Shown here: in pieces, positions 52,075-61,149 of the stretch | How positions within the stretch are numbered: the first letter of the stretch is position 1 | Layout: every line of letters begins with the position of its first letter | Source: Chloroflexota bacterium | GTDB taxonomy: Bacteria > Chloroflexota > Anaerolineae > UBA4142 | DNA: 64,000 nt | Assembly (NCBI GenBank): GCA_016215025.1 | Contig: JACRMI010000032.1 | Location: 1-64,000, forward strand | Direction: 5' to 3' | Notes under the pieces: model-generated | Seen by the model: only the letters and a program-made list of their open reading frames with translations | Told to the model about the DNA's origin: nothing | The model's database searches: none | Translations under genes and position numbers: made by a program

Positions 52075-52104
52075 AAAACCGCCTGAACCCAGGCGGTTTT
52101 CGTT
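52075..52104 (+). terminator. Intrinsic terminator after the leader ORF
   Basis: Perfect 11-bp stem AAAACCGCCTG / CAGGCGGTTTT with 4-nt loop, continued by CGTTTTG, 21 bp beyond the leader stop and ~210 bp before ilvD. It would block transcription of the operon unless bypassed. Confidence 0.85.
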
Positions 52105-52108
52105 TTGT

Positions 52109-52157
52109 AGCGCAAGTGTGCAACTTGCGTTACGTAGCGCAAATTGGCAATTTGCGC
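52109..52157. repeat. Two adjacent small palindromes (CGCAAGT and GCGCAAATT types)
   Basis: 52111-52129 pairs CGCAAGT with ACTTGCG. 52137-52157 pairs GCGCAAATT with AATTTGCGC around GGC. Both are flanked by TAGCGCAA, so this is a duplicated dispersed repeat inserted between terminator and operon. Confidence 0.7.
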
Positions 52158-52172
52158 CACGCTAGGAGATAT

Positions 52173-52316
52173 ATGAATCCAGCCCAATCATTTGATGATG
52201 CCGTCGCCGAAGCCATCTTGCGCGCTGCGCTCGACGATGAATCGAGAACAGAGAATGCCGCAGAAGAAAATTCCGAATGGCTCTCCGAACGCATGAGTGA
52301 GTGTTACAATGACTGA
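52173..52316 (+). CDS. 47-aa ORF translationally coupled to ilvD
   Basis: Start ATG 52173 with GGAG five to six bases upstream, one of the best ribosome sites in the operon. The sequence is acidic and helical ([22 protein letters not shown]...[15 protein letters not shown]) with one Cys. The stop at 52314-52316 overlaps ATG 52309 of ilvD (ATGACTGA). It may simply deliver ribosomes to ilvD or encode a small regulator. No known family. Confidence 0.6.
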   Translation: MNPAQSFDDAVAEAILRAALDDESRTENAAEENSEWLSERMSECYND

Positions 52317-53991
52317 AATGCGCTCCGACCAGATCAAACGCGGTTTTGAACGCGCGCCTCATCGCAGTCTCTTGAAAGCCGTCGGCGTGACCGATGCGGA
52401 TATGAACAAACCGTTCATCGCCATCGTCAACTCCTACGTCGATATTGTGCCGGGTCACGCGCACCTTCAAAAGTTCGGCGCGTTGGTCAAGCAAGCCGTG
52501 CGCGATGCAGGCGGAGTGCCATTTGAATTCAATACCATCGGCGTGGACGACGGTATCGCGATGGGACACATGGGCATGAAGTTTTCGCTCCCGTCGCGTG
52601 AACTCATCGCCGATTGCGTGGAAACGATGGTGCAGGCGCATTGTTTCGACGGAATGGTGTGCATTCCCAACTGCGACAAGATTGTGCCGGGGATGATGAT
52701 GGCATCGATGCGCCTCGACATCCCGACTATTTTTGTGTCAGGTGGACCGATGCCCGCCGGCCGTACTCCGTCTGGTAAGGTCGTCGATCTCATCAGCGTG
52801 TTTGAAGGCGTAGGAGCTTATCAGGCAGGCAAGATCGGCGACCGAGAACTCAAGGAACTGGAAGATTTCGCATGTCCCTCGTGTGGTTCCTGTTCCGGTT
52901 TATTCACCGCTAATTCGATGAACTGCTTGATGGAAGTCCTCGGACTCGCCCTCCCCTACAATGGTTCGGCTCTCGCCAACACAGAAGAACGAAACGCACT
53001 TGCCCAAACGGCTGCCTCGCAAATTCTCAAACTAATCGAAAAGAATATCACGCCCCGCCAAATCGTTACCGTCGATGCGATTGACGATGCGTTCGCGCTC
53101 GACATGGCGATGGGCGGATCGACGAACACCGTGCTGCACACCATTGCGATTGCGCACGAAGCCGGAATCGATTATCCGCTCGAACGCATCAACCGCGTCG
53201 CCGATCAAGTCCCGCACATTTGCAAAGTGTCGCCCGCGGGTCAGTGGCACATGGAAGATGTGCATCGCGCGGGCGGCATCCCCGGAATTCTTTCGACGAT
53301 TTCTTCCAATGGCAACACGCTGCATCTGGATCGAATCACCGTTAACGGCAAAACACTCCGCGAAAATTTAGCTTCCGCGCGCGTTCACGATTCCGAAGTG
53401 ATTCGCCCGCTCTCGAATCCGCATCGCGCGACCGGCGGCTTGGCGATTCTGTTTGGCAATCTCGCACCCGATGGCGCGGTCGTCAAGACTGGTGGCGTCG
53501 CCGCATCGATGCAAAAATTTCGCGGACCCGCGCACATCTTCGAATCGGAAGAAGACACGATGCGCGGCATTCTCGCAGGCGAAGTGCAAGCCGGCGAAGT
53601 CGTCGTCACACGCTACGAAGGACCGCGCGGCGGACCTGGGATGCAAGAGATGCTTTCGCCCACGTCGGCGATCATGGGCATGGGACTCGGCGAAAAAGTC
53701 GCACTCATAACCGATGGTCGATTCAGTGGCGGCACGCGCGGCGCGTGCATCGGTCACGTATCGCCGGAAGCAGCAGCGGGCGGACCTATCGCGGCATTGC
53801 GCAACGGCGACCTGATCTCCATCGATCTGCCAAACTATCGACTTGACGTTGAATTGAGCAACGTTGAAATTCGCAATCGGCTTGCAGCAAATCCACCCAA
53901 GCAACGCGACATCAAGAGCAAATGGCTGCGACGATATGCCAGCATGGTAACGAGCGCGAGTACGGGAGCGGTGCTAAAAGATCCATCATAG
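52309..53991 (+). CDS. ilvD: Dihydroxy-acid dehydratase
   Basis: 560 residues from ATG 52309, in the overlap with the small ORF; ATG 52318 also fits. It dehydrates 2,3-dihydroxy-isovalerate and -methylvalerate, the third common step of Val/Ile synthesis. Fe-S ligands lie in [12 protein letters not shown] and [18 protein letters not shown]. Other motifs are [19 protein letters not shown] and the C-terminal [26 protein letters not shown]. Length is normal. First enzyme of the operon. Confidence 0.97.
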   Translation: MTEMRSDQIKRGFERAPHRSLLKAVGVTDADMNKPFIAIVNSYVDIVPGHAHLQKFGALVKQAVRDAGGVPFEFNTIGVDDGIAMGHMGMKFSLPSRELIADCVETMVQAHCFDGMVCIPNCDKIVPGMMMASMRLDIPTIFVSGGPMPAGRTPSGKVVDLISVFEGVGAYQAGKIGDRELKELEDFACPSCGSCSGLFTANSMNCLMEVLGLALPYNGSALANTEERNALAQTAASQILKLIEKNITPRQIVTVDAIDDAFALDMAMGGSTNTVLHTIAIAHEAGIDYPLERINRVADQVPHICKVSPAGQWHMEDVHRAGGIPGILSTISSNGNTLHLDRITVNGKTLRENLASARVHDSEVIRPLSNPHRATGGLAILFGNLAPDGAVVKTGGVAASMQKFRGPAHIFESEEDTMRGILAGEVQAGEVVVTRYEGPRGGPGMQEMLSPTSAIMGMGLGEKVALITDGRFSGGTRGACIGHVSPEAAAGGPIAALRNGDLISIDLPNYRLDVELSNVEIRNRLAANPPKQRDIKSKWLRRYASMVTSASTGAVLKDPS

Positions 53992-53992
53992 G

Positions 53993-54062
53993 GCGCGGAT
54001 GGCCGCAGACAAACGCGGACAAAAAATAATTTTTCAGCGTTCGTCCGCGTTAGTCAGCGTCC
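53993..54062. repeat. Inverted array of GCGGAC-type units before ilvB
   Basis: Left GCGCGGATGGCCGCAGACAAACGCGGAC, centre AAAAAATAATTTTT, right GTCCGCGTTAGTCAGCGTCC. The units run at ~10 bp. It can fold into one long imperfect hairpin. Confidence 0.6.
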
Positions 54063-54083
54063 AATAGATTAGTTGAGGTGAAT

Positions 54084-55796
54084 ATGGCAATAAAAACTGG
54101 CGCACAAATTATTTGGGAATCATTGGTTAAAGAAGGTGTCGAGGTTGTCTTCGGTTATCCCGGCGGCACGATTCTACCAGCGTACGATGCAATGCTCGAT
54201 TATCCCATTCATCACGTTCTGGTTCGACACGAGCAAGGCGCAGCGCACGCCGCCGATGGTTACTCGCGCGCGTCAGGCAAAGTTGGCGTTGCGGTTGCAA
54301 CAAGTGGTCCCGGCGCGACGAATCTCGTCACCGGCATCGCGACCGCGATGCTCGATTCATCGCCGATGGTTTGCATCACCGGACAAGTCGGGACGACCGT
54401 ACTCGGCAGCGACGCGTTTCAAGAAGTCGATATTACCGGCGTTACGCTCCCCGTGACCAAGCACAATTATTTGGTGAAGAATGTTCAAGACCTCGCGCGC
54501 ACCATTCGCGAAGCATTTCACATCGCGAAAGAAGGTCGCCCGGGTCCCGTGCTGGTCGATATTCCCAAAGACGTGCAAAACGCCAAATGCGAATTCGTCT
54601 ACCCAACCGATAAAATCGATTATCCGCGCCGACGAATTCCCGAAGTGGTTCCAGTCGCCGATCTTGAACGCGCCGCCGAAATGATCAACAAAGCCGAACG
54701 TCCGGTGATTCTTGCGGGGCACGGCGTCCTCATCAGCGGCGCGACTCAGCAGTTGATGGAATTTGTCAACAAGACACAGATTCCAGTCGCGTTGACGTTG
54801 CTGGGCTTGGGCGTGTTCCCGCGCGCGCATCATTTGTGCCTGGGCATGATGGGCATGCACGGCGAAGCGTACGCCAATCGCGCAGTGCAAAGCGCGGATT
54901 TGCTCGTTGCCGTCGGGATGCGCTTCGACGATCGCGTCACTGGCAATTTGAAAACGTACGCCAAGAATGCCAAAAAGATTCACATCGAAATCGATCCGTC
55001 CGAAATCGCAAAGAACGTGCGCGTCGATTTGCCAATTCTCGGCGATGCGAGTGCTGTGCTCGAACAACTCATGCCACTCGTCACCACCGCACCCCGCCCA
55101 GCTTGGCACGGTCAGATTCACGAATGGCGCGTCGAAACGGCGTCACGCGATGTGCTGCGCAAAGAAGATTTTGACGGTCTCGTACCTGCGCACGTGATGA
55201 ACGATTTGTGGCAAGCAACCGAAGGCAATGCGCTCGTTGTCAGCGACGTGGGGCAAAACCAAATGTGGGAAGCGCAATATTATCACCACGATATTCCGCG
55301 TGGCTTGATTACGTCGGGCGGCTTGGGCACGATGGGCTTTGCGCTCCCCGCTGCCGTCGGCGCAAAATTCGCGCGGCCGGACGCCGAAGTTTGGGTGGTC
55401 GCCGGTGACGGTGGTTTCCAAATGACGCAAGCCGAACTCGCGACGATTCAACAAGAGAAATTAAAAATCAATATCGCGATCATCAACAATGGATTCCTGG
55501 GAATGGTCCGCCAGTGGCAAGAATTTTTCTACGAACGACGCTACGCTGCGACGCCCATCCTCAGTCCCGATTTTTGCAAACTCGCCGACGCGTACGGCAT
55601 TTGCGCGCATCGCGTCACGCGCCGCGAAGATGTCATCCCAACAATTCAAGTCGCGCAGAAGGAACCCGGTCCTGTCTTGATCGATTTCCGCGTGATCCAA
55701 GAAGACGCGGTATATCCGATGGTGCCGGCGGGCGCTGATCTGCACGCGATGATTCGCCGCCCTACATCCAATGAAGAAATGGAAGGTTCAAAATAA
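54084..55796 (+). CDS. ilvB: Acetolactate synthase large subunit
   Basis: 570 residues from ATG 54084 with GAGGTG upstream (a GTG two codons earlier is in frame). It condenses pyruvate with pyruvate or 2-ketobutyrate using thiamine diphosphate. Motifs: [17 protein letters not shown], the activating Glu in [36 protein letters not shown], and the ThDP site [15 protein letters not shown]...[14 protein letters not shown]. The catalytic subunit pairs with the product of the next gene. Confidence 0.97.
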   Translation: MAIKTGAQIIWESLVKEGVEVVFGYPGGTILPAYDAMLDYPIHHVLVRHEQGAAHAADGYSRASGKVGVAVATSGPGATNLVTGIATAMLDSSPMVCITGQVGTTVLGSDAFQEVDITGVTLPVTKHNYLVKNVQDLARTIREAFHIAKEGRPGPVLVDIPKDVQNAKCEFVYPTDKIDYPRRRIPEVVPVADLERAAEMINKAERPVILAGHGVLISGATQQLMEFVNKTQIPVALTLLGLGVFPRAHHLCLGMMGMHGEAYANRAVQSADLLVAVGMRFDDRVTGNLKTYAKNAKKIHIEIDPSEIAKNVRVDLPILGDASAVLEQLMPLVTTAPRPAWHGQIHEWRVETASRDVLRKEDFDGLVPAHVMNDLWQATEGNALVVSDVGQNQMWEAQYYHHDIPRGLITSGGLGTMGFALPAAVGAKFARPDAEVWVVAGDGGFQMTQAELATIQQEKLKINIAIINNGFLGMVRQWQEFFYERRYAATPILSPDFCKLADAYGICAHRVTRREDVIPTIQVAQKEPGPVLIDFRVIQEDAVYPMVPAGADLHAMIRRPTSNEEMEGSK

Positions 55797-55885
55797 TAGT
55801 CCGATAGTTTCATAGTTCGATAGTGCGTTAGTTGCCTTCTGTGCTTGACTATCTCACTATCGCACTATTCACTATCGAACTACTC
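55795..55885. repeat. Inverted array of GATAGT / ACTATC units between ilvB and ilvN
   Basis: Left: AATAGTCCGATAGTTTCATAG-like units at 10-11 bp. Right: ACTATCTCACTATCGCACTA units, complementary to the left. It fills almost all of the spacer. Confidence 0.75.
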
Positions 55886-55899
55886 AACGAAGGAACTAT

Positions 55900-56418
55900 A
55901 TGAAACACACACTTGTCGCTCTAGTCGAAGACAAACCAGGAGTTCTGAATCGCGTGGCAAGTCTCTTTCGCCGCCGCGCCTTCAACATCGAAAGTTTGAC
56001 CGTCGGTCGGACGCATGAAGCTGATGTATCGCGCATGACCATTTTGGTCGATACGGAAACATCTACGCCACAATTGGTCGAAGCGAACTTGTCGAAACTT
56101 ATTAACGTGATCGACGTGAAAGACGTGACGCACACGCCGACCGTGATGCGCGACCTCGCGCTCATCAAAGTCCGCGCCGATGCGAGCAAGCTCGGCGAGA
56201 TCAATCAACTCGCGGAAATTTTTCGCGGCAAGATCGTCGACGTGGCGAATGATTCCGTCATCGTCGAAATCACCGGCGACGAGGACAAGATCGACGGCTT
56301 GATCGAACTCCTTCGCCCGCGTGGAATTTTGGAAATGGTCCGCACCGGTCAAGTCGCGATGGTGCGCGGCAACGGACACAAAACGAACGGCAACAGCAAC
56401 GGCAACGGGTATCATTGA
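55900..56418 (+). CDS. ilvN: Acetolactate synthase small (regulatory) subunit
   Basis: 172 residues. The N-terminal ACT domain (HTLVALVEDKPGVLNRVASLFRRRAFNIESLTVGRTHEADVSRMTI) binds valine for feedback control in relatives. A second ACT-like half follows (RDLALIKVRADASKLGEINQLAEIFRGKIVDVANDSVIVEITGDEDK). It ends in an Asn/Gly/Lys-rich tail (NGHKTNGNSNGNGYH) beyond the family core. Pairs with IlvB. Confidence 0.95.
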   Translation: MKHTLVALVEDKPGVLNRVASLFRRRAFNIESLTVGRTHEADVSRMTILVDTETSTPQLVEANLSKLINVIDVKDVTHTPTVMRDLALIKVRADASKLGEINQLAEIFRGKIVDVANDSVIVEITGDEDKIDGLIELLRPRGILEMVRTGQVAMVRGNGHKTNGNSNGNGYH

Positions 56419-56488
56419 GTTCCATCAGTTCCATTAGTTCCATTATTTCCCCGGAAATGAAGGAACTGAGGGAACTGACGGAAATTAG
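56414..56488. repeat. Inverted array of AGTTCCAT / GGAACTGA units between ilvN and ilvC
   Basis: Left: GTTCCATCAGTTCCATTAGTTCC at 10 bp period. Right: GGAAATGAAGGAACTGAGGGAACTGACGGAA. A different unit from the ilvB-ilvN array but the same plan, and likewise foldable into one hairpin. Confidence 0.75.
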
Positions 56489-56509
56489 ACATTTTTTTCT
56501 GGAGAATTC

Positions 56510-57562
56510 ATGGCAAAGATTAATTTTGGTGGAGTCGTCGAAGACGTTGTGACGCGCGACGAATTCCCGCTCGAAAAAGCGCGCAACGTTTTGCAGAACG
56601 AAGTCGTCGCCGTTCTGGGTTACGGCGTGCAAGGTCCCGCGCAAGCGTTGAACATGCGCGACAACGGTATCAACGTCATTATCGGACAGCGCTCAGGCAC
56701 AGCAACCTACGACAAAGCGGTCAAGGACGGTTGGGTTCCCGGCAAAACCCTTTTCTCGCTCGAAGAAGCGACCCAGCGCGGCACCGTGCATCAGTATCTT
56801 GTTTCTGATGCTGGTCAAATGATGATGTGGCAATCGATCAAGCCACATTTGAAAAAAGGCGATGCGCTGTATTTCTCGCACGGATTCGGAATTGTTTACA
56901 AAGATCAAACCAGTATCGTCCCGCCCGATTTTGTCGATGTGATTCTGGTCGCGCCGAAAGGTTCAGGCACAAGCGTGCGCGCGAATTTCTTGAGCGGCAG
57001 CGGCATCAACGCCAGCTATGCAATTTTCCAAGATGCGACCGGACGCGCAACCGAACGAACCATCGCGCTCGGAATCGCGGTCGGCGCGGGCTATTTGTTC
57101 CCGACGACGTTCGAACGCGAAGTCTATAGCGATCTCACCGGCGAGCGCGGAATTTTGATGGGGGCACTCGCAGGCGTGATGGAAGCGCAGTACAACGAAT
57201 TGCGCAAGCACGGTCACTCACCTAGCGAAGCGTTCAACGAAACGGTCGAAGAACTCACGCAGAGTTTGATTCGATTGGTCGGGCAAAACGGCATGGACTG
57301 GATGTACTCGAATTGCAGCACGACGGCACAGCGCGGCGCACTAGATTGGCGGCACGAATTCCGCAAAGCCGTCGAGCCGGTGTACGAGAAACTTTATCAG
57401 AGCGTCGTGTCAGGCGAACAGACGCGCATTGTCCTCGCCGCGAACAGCCGTCCCGATTACAAAGAAAAACTCGGCGAAGAACTGAGCCAAATTCACAACT
57501 CAGAAATGTGGCAAGCCGGTGCCGCCGTCCGTTCCTTACGACCGGAGAATTGGAAAAAATAG
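56510..57562 (+). CDS. ilvC: Ketol-acid reductoisomerase, eukaryote/Bacteroidetes-like type
   Basis: 350 residues. It isomerises and reduces acetolactate or acetohydroxybutyrate using NAD(P)H and Mg2+. Rossmann motif LGYGVQGPAQALNMRDNGINVIIG. KARI core SHGFGIVYKD, APKGSGTSVRANFLSG, FEREVYSDLTGERG and EAFNETVEELTQSL. The phrases GTSVR, GWVPGKTLFSLEEA and NCSTTAQRGALDW match, by my recollection, the KARI branch of Bacteroidetes and fungi more than the common short bacterial class I enzyme. Possible transfer; otherwise normal operon member. Confidence 0.95.
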   Translation: MAKINFGGVVEDVVTRDEFPLEKARNVLQNEVVAVLGYGVQGPAQALNMRDNGINVIIGQRSGTATYDKAVKDGWVPGKTLFSLEEATQRGTVHQYLVSDAGQMMMWQSIKPHLKKGDALYFSHGFGIVYKDQTSIVPPDFVDVILVAPKGSGTSVRANFLSGSGINASYAIFQDATGRATERTIALGIAVGAGYLFPTTFEREVYSDLTGERGILMGALAGVMEAQYNELRKHGHSPSEAFNETVEELTQSLIRLVGQNGMDWMYSNCSTTAQRGALDWRHEFRKAVEPVYEKLYQSVVSGEQTRIVLAANSRPDYKEKLGEELSQIHNSEMWQAGAAVRSLRPENWKK

Positions 57563-57648
57563 TCCAATAGTCCGGTAGTCCAATAGTGCGTTAGTTAAAT
57601 CACCACACTATCCAACTATCTCACTATCGCACTATCTCACTAATGCAC
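57563..57648. repeat. Inverted array of CCAATAGT / ACTATC units before the ABC gene
   Basis: Left: AGTCCAATAGTCCGGTAGTCC units. Right: ACTATCCAACTATCTCACTA and TCGCACTATCTCAC units with ~10 bp period. Close to the 55795 array and part of 27687-27735. Confidence 0.75.
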
Positions 57649-57650
57649 TC

Positions 57651-59183
57651 ATGTCCAATCCATTCATCACGCTGAACGATGTTTCGATTCGATTACACGA
57701 CCGCATTTTGTTTGACGGTCTGTCGTGGGAAATGTTCGGCGATCAGCACTGGGTAGTGATCGGTCCGAACGGCTCGGGCAAGTCAACGCTGATGAAAGCG
57801 TTGTGCGGTTCAATTCCCATCGTACAAGGCAAGATCACGTATCACTTTGCGCAAAACGATGGGCACGCTGCACCGCAAGACCGAATTGCTTATGTGACTT
57901 TTGAATCGCAACGCGCCGTCCTCGGCGACGAAGCATTTTACCAAGAACGATGGAACATCGGTGTGAACGAAGACACGCTGTCGGTTACAGATTTCCTATC
58001 GGAATCAAGTATCAAACAAGTCAATGCATTTCACGTCGTCGAAAGTGAAGCGGATAAAGAGTACGATGCACGACGAGAACGAGTCGTCGAACAATTAGAG
58101 TTACAGCCACTGTTGAACCGAAGCGTCGTCCAACTGTCAAACGGCGAGCGACGCAAAGTAACCATCGCACGAGCATTGCTCAAGCAACCAAAACTTTTGA
58201 TTCTCGATAATCCATTCGCCGGGCTGGACGAACGCTTTCGCAGCAAGCTAGCACAGAACATTCATAATCTAATGCAGAGTGAGATGCGCGTCATCATGGT
58301 CGGCACTAATCGCGATGAGATTCCGCCGAGCGTAACAAACATCCTTGATTTGTCATTTCGAGCGAAGCGAGAAATCTCCCTTTCATGGAATGAGATTTCT
58401 CGTCACAATCCTTCGACTTCGCTTCGCTCCGCTCACGCGAAGCGTGCTCCTCGAAATGACATGGCGGGGAAACTGGCGAACCTGAAACTTGAAACCCAAG
58501 TTTCATCGCGCAACGTACTAGTCGAGATGAAGAACGTGAATGTGGCATACAACGGCACGGCGATTCTGAGACAAGTCAACTGGACGATTCGCGAGAACGA
58601 ACGCTGGGCGCTCTTGGGAGCCAATGGCGCAGGCAAGACGACCCTGCTCAGTCTGATTCTCGCCGACAATCCGCAAGCGTACGCAAACGACATTACGCTG
58701 TTTGGCAAACGGCGCGGCTCGGGCGAAAGCATCTGGGAGATCAAGCAACACATTGGCTGGGTCGCACCCGAACTGCAATTGTATTATCCAAGAAACGCAA
58801 CCTGCTTCGACGTTGTTTGCTCCGGCTGGTTCGACTCGGTTGGATTGTATCGTCAGTGTTCGCCGCAACAGCGTGAAATTGCGGAATCCTGGTTGGCGAA
58901 ATTCGGATTGGGTAAACACAGCGCGACGATATTCGACCAAGTTGCGGAAGGCGAACAACGCTTGACGCTCCTGGCACGAGCGCTCGTAAAAAATCCTATA
59001 TTGCTCGTGCTCGATGAACCGTGCCAAGGATTGGACACCACCAATCGCGATTTGATTCTGCAAGCGATTGATACAAGCGTGAGTCGAGAGAACACCAGTC
59101 TGATTTACGTGACGCATCGTGCAGACGAAATGCCGCAAAGCATCACGCATGTGTTGAGATTGAGCGAAGGTCACGTCGTCTGA
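57651..59183 (+). CDS. Tandem ABC ATPase (ModF-like) carrying an inserted repeat
   Basis: 510 residues with no membrane segment. Two ABC cassettes: first Walker A GPNGSGKSTLMKAL, signature LSNGERRKVTIARALL, Walker B KLLILDNPFAGLD; second Walker A GANGAGKTTLLSLIL, degenerate signature VAEGEQRLTLLARALV, Walker B LLVLDEPCQGLD. The arrangement matches ModF/PhrA-type soluble twin ATPases, not a transporter. The linker contains 37 codons (58351-58461) that are a palindromic repeat read in frame. Embedded in the branched-chain operon; no link to amino-acid synthesis is evident. Confidence 0.85.
   Translation: MSNPFITLNDVSIRLHDRILFDGLSWEMFGDQHWVVIGPNGSGKSTLMKALCGSIPIVQGKITYHFAQNDGHAAPQDRIAYVTFESQRAVLGDEAFYQERWNIGVNEDTLSVTDFLSESSIKQVNAFHVVESEADKEYDARRERVVEQLELQPLLNRSVVQLSNGERRKVTIARALLKQPKLLILDNPFAGLDERFRSKLAQNIHNLMQSEMRVIMVGTNRDEIPPSVTNILDLSFRAKREISLSWNEISRHNPSTSLRSAHAKRAPRNDMAGKLANLKLETQVSSRNVLVEMKNVNVAYNGTAILRQVNWTIRENERWALLGANGAGKTTLLSLILADNPQAYANDITLFGKRRGSGESIWEIKQHIGWVAPELQLYYPRNATCFDVVCSGWFDSVGLYRQCSPQQREIAESWLAKFGLGKHSATIFDQVAEGEQRLTLLARALVKNPILLVLDEPCQGLDTTNRDLILQAIDTSVSRENTSLIYVTHRADEMPQSITHVLRLSEGHVV
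58351..58461. repeat. 111-bp palindromic element inserted in frame in the ABC gene
   Basis: Termini TGTCATTTCGAG and CTCGAAATGACA, with inner GCGAAGCGAGAAATCT/GAGATTTCTCG arms. Length is exactly 37 codons and no stop appears in the reading frame. It falls in the linker between the two ATPase cassettes. Same family as 59192-59271, which sits just downstream of this gene. Confidence 0.85.
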
Positions 59184-59191
59184 AATAGGAT

Positions 59192-59271
59192 TGTCATTTC
59201 GAGGAGCGGGTTTTGCGACGAGAAATCTCACTATTGCGAAAACGAGATTTCTCGCTTCGCTCGAAATGACA
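59192..59271. repeat. TGTCATTTCGAG palindromic element upstream of leuA
   Basis: 80 bp, ends TGTCATTTCGAGGAGCG and CGCTCGAAATGACA, inner arms GAGAAATCTC / GAGATTTCTC. It separates the ABC gene from leuA and lies 21 bp before ATG 59292. Confidence 0.8.
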
Positions 59272-59291
59272 AATCGAAAAAAGGAATTTGT

Positions 59292-60902
59292 ATGGACAAC
59301 AACTATGTTCGCATTTTCGATACTACACTCCGCGACGGCGAGCAATCGCCCGGCGCCAGTTTGGACGCCGCTGAAAAACTAGAAATTGCGCGGCAACTCG
59401 CGCGCCTCGGCGTCGATATCATCGAAGCGGGATTTCCCGCCGCGTCGCCGGGTGATGCCGATGCCGTGCGCCGCATCTCGCAAGAAGTTGGCAATTCGCG
59501 CGACGGATCGCGCACGCCGATCATCGCCGGGCTTGCGCGCGCAAACAAGCCGGACATCAACACTGCATGGGAATCCGTGCGGCACGCTGCCCATCCACGC
59601 ATCCATACGTTCCTTGCAACCAGCGATATTCATTTGAAGTACAAATTGAAAATGACGCGCGAGCAAGTGATCGAACGTGTACGCGAAGCCGTGTCGTATG
59701 CGCGTTCGTTGTGCGAGGACATTGAGTTTTCGCCCGAAGATGCCGGTCGCTCCGATCCTGAATATCTCTGTGATGTGCTTGAGGTCGCGATCAAAGCGGG
59801 CGCAACGACGCTGAATATTCCCGACACGGTCGGCTACACCACGCCAGAAGAATTCGGCGCGCTGATCGATGGTCTCATCAAGAACACGCCCGGCGCAGAT
59901 AAGGTCACTTGGTCGGTGCATTGCCACGACGACCTGGGCATGGCGACCGCGAACACGCTTGCGGGCGTAAAAGCCGGCGCACGCCAAGTCGAAGTAACAA
60001 TGAACGGCATCGGCGAACGCGCGGGCAATACGTCGCTTGAAGAAGTCGTGATGGCGCTGCACACGCGTCCCGCCGTTTTCGGTTTGCAGACCAACATCGA
60101 CACGACGCAAATCGCGCGCACGAGCCGCCTCGTTTCGAATTACACGAGCATTCCCGTTCAGCCGAATAAAGCGATTGTCGGCGCGAATGCGTTCGCGCAC
60201 GAAGCGGGGATTCATCAGGATGGAATGCTCAAGCATCAAATGACGTACGAAATCATGCGACCCGAAACCGTCGGCGTGGCGCAGTCCAATTTGGTGCTGG
60301 GCAAACATTCGGGACGCCATGCGTTTCAAACGCGCATGAAAGAGATGGGCTATCAACTCGACGAAAAGGATTTGAATCAAGCATTCCATCGATTCAAAGA
60401 ATTGGCGGACAAGAAAAAGGTTGTGACCGATGCCGATCTCTCGGCGCTCATCGCCGACGAATTTTATCAGCCCCCCGAAATTTTCGCACTCGAAGATATT
60501 CAGGTGACGTGCGGACGGCATGGCATGCCGACGGCGACCGTGATGTTGCGCGGACCAAACGATCAAAAATCAGTTCACGCCGCCGTCGGCACCGGTCCCG
60601 TCGATGCCGCGTACAAAGCGATTGATGCCATTGTCCAAGCGCCGAACACACTCTTGGAGTTTAGCGTCCACGCGGTGACGGAAGGCATCGATGCACTCGG
60701 CGAAGTAACTGTGCGTTTGCAATCACACGAACCCGAGCCGCGCGTGTTAGGTGGTCATGGTGCTGATGTGGACATCATCGTCGCGAGCGCAAAAGCGTAT
60801 CTCGCCGCCTTGAATAAACTTGTCGCAGGCAATCGCGACGCAGCGGCATTATATTTGAAACAAGTATTTGCAGAAGGGAGTAACAATGGAAACGGAACGT
60901 AA
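59292..60902 (+). CDS. leuA: 2-Isopropylmalate synthase
   Basis: 536 residues with AAAGGAA upstream. It condenses acetyl-CoA and 2-ketoisovalerate, the committed leucine step. HMGL barrel motifs [16 protein letters not shown] (metal Asp), [39 protein letters not shown] (HxH metal site and GERAGN) and [12 protein letters not shown]. The C-terminal LeuA regulatory domain ([16 protein letters not shown]...[26 protein letters not shown]) binds leucine. The last five codons overlap the start of the 87-aa ORF by 17 bp. Confidence 0.97.
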   Translation: MDNNYVRIFDTTLRDGEQSPGASLDAAEKLEIARQLARLGVDIIEAGFPAASPGDADAVRRISQEVGNSRDGSRTPIIAGLARANKPDINTAWESVRHAAHPRIHTFLATSDIHLKYKLKMTREQVIERVREAVSYARSLCEDIEFSPEDAGRSDPEYLCDVLEVAIKAGATTLNIPDTVGYTTPEEFGALIDGLIKNTPGADKVTWSVHCHDDLGMATANTLAGVKAGARQVEVTMNGIGERAGNTSLEEVVMALHTRPAVFGLQTNIDTTQIARTSRLVSNYTSIPVQPNKAIVGANAFAHEAGIHQDGMLKHQMTYEIMRPETVGVAQSNLVLGKHSGRHAFQTRMKEMGYQLDEKDLNQAFHRFKELADKKKVVTDADLSALIADEFYQPPEIFALEDIQVTCGRHGMPTATVMLRGPNDQKSVHAAVGTGPVDAAYKAIDAIVQAPNTLLEFSVHAVTEGIDALGEVTVRLQSHEPEPRVLGGHGADVDIIVASAKAYLAALNKLVAGNRDAAALYLKQVFAEGSNNGNGT

Positions 60903-61149
60903 TCAAGCCACGCAATTTTCAGATTATCCTGTGAACTTGTTCGAGGAATCACGCGACCATGCGAATCAGTGGGACATGACTGCACTGTTGCAAAAGCACG
61001 AAGAGAAAAAAACAACGCGCCCTAACCAATTCGCCAATTATCCGGTGAACATGTTTGAGGAATCGCGCGATCATGCAAATCAGTGGGACATGACCGCATT
61101 GTGGCAAACGCATGAAAAGAAAAAATCTGCGCGCGCGGATAAAGCATGA
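60886..61149 (+). CDS. 87-aa tandem-duplicated ORF between leuA and leuC
   Basis: 87 residues from ATG 60886 (GGGAG six bases upstream). Two ~40-residue copies: (NQ)[27 protein letters not shown] followed by LQKHEEKK, and [26 protein letters not shown] followed by WQTHEKKK. Each ends in a Lys/Glu-rich helix. It overlaps leuA by 17 bp and leuC by 4 bp (ATGA), so its level is locked to both. No known family. A small adapter or regulator of isopropylmalate enzymes is possible. Charged and soluble, no Cys, no signal. Confidence 0.75.
   Translation: METERNQATQFSDYPVNLFEESRDHANQWDMTALLQKHEEKKTTRPNQFANYPVNMFEESRDHANQWDMTALWQTHEKKKSARADKA

Noticed and set aside
51996..52187. Minus-strand 63-codon frame reading AQIANLRY repeats
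   Set aside because: It is produced by the twin palindromes at 52109-52157.
59379..60566. Minus-strand open frame of 395 codons
   Set aside because: It is antisense to leuA and shows no domain or start signal.
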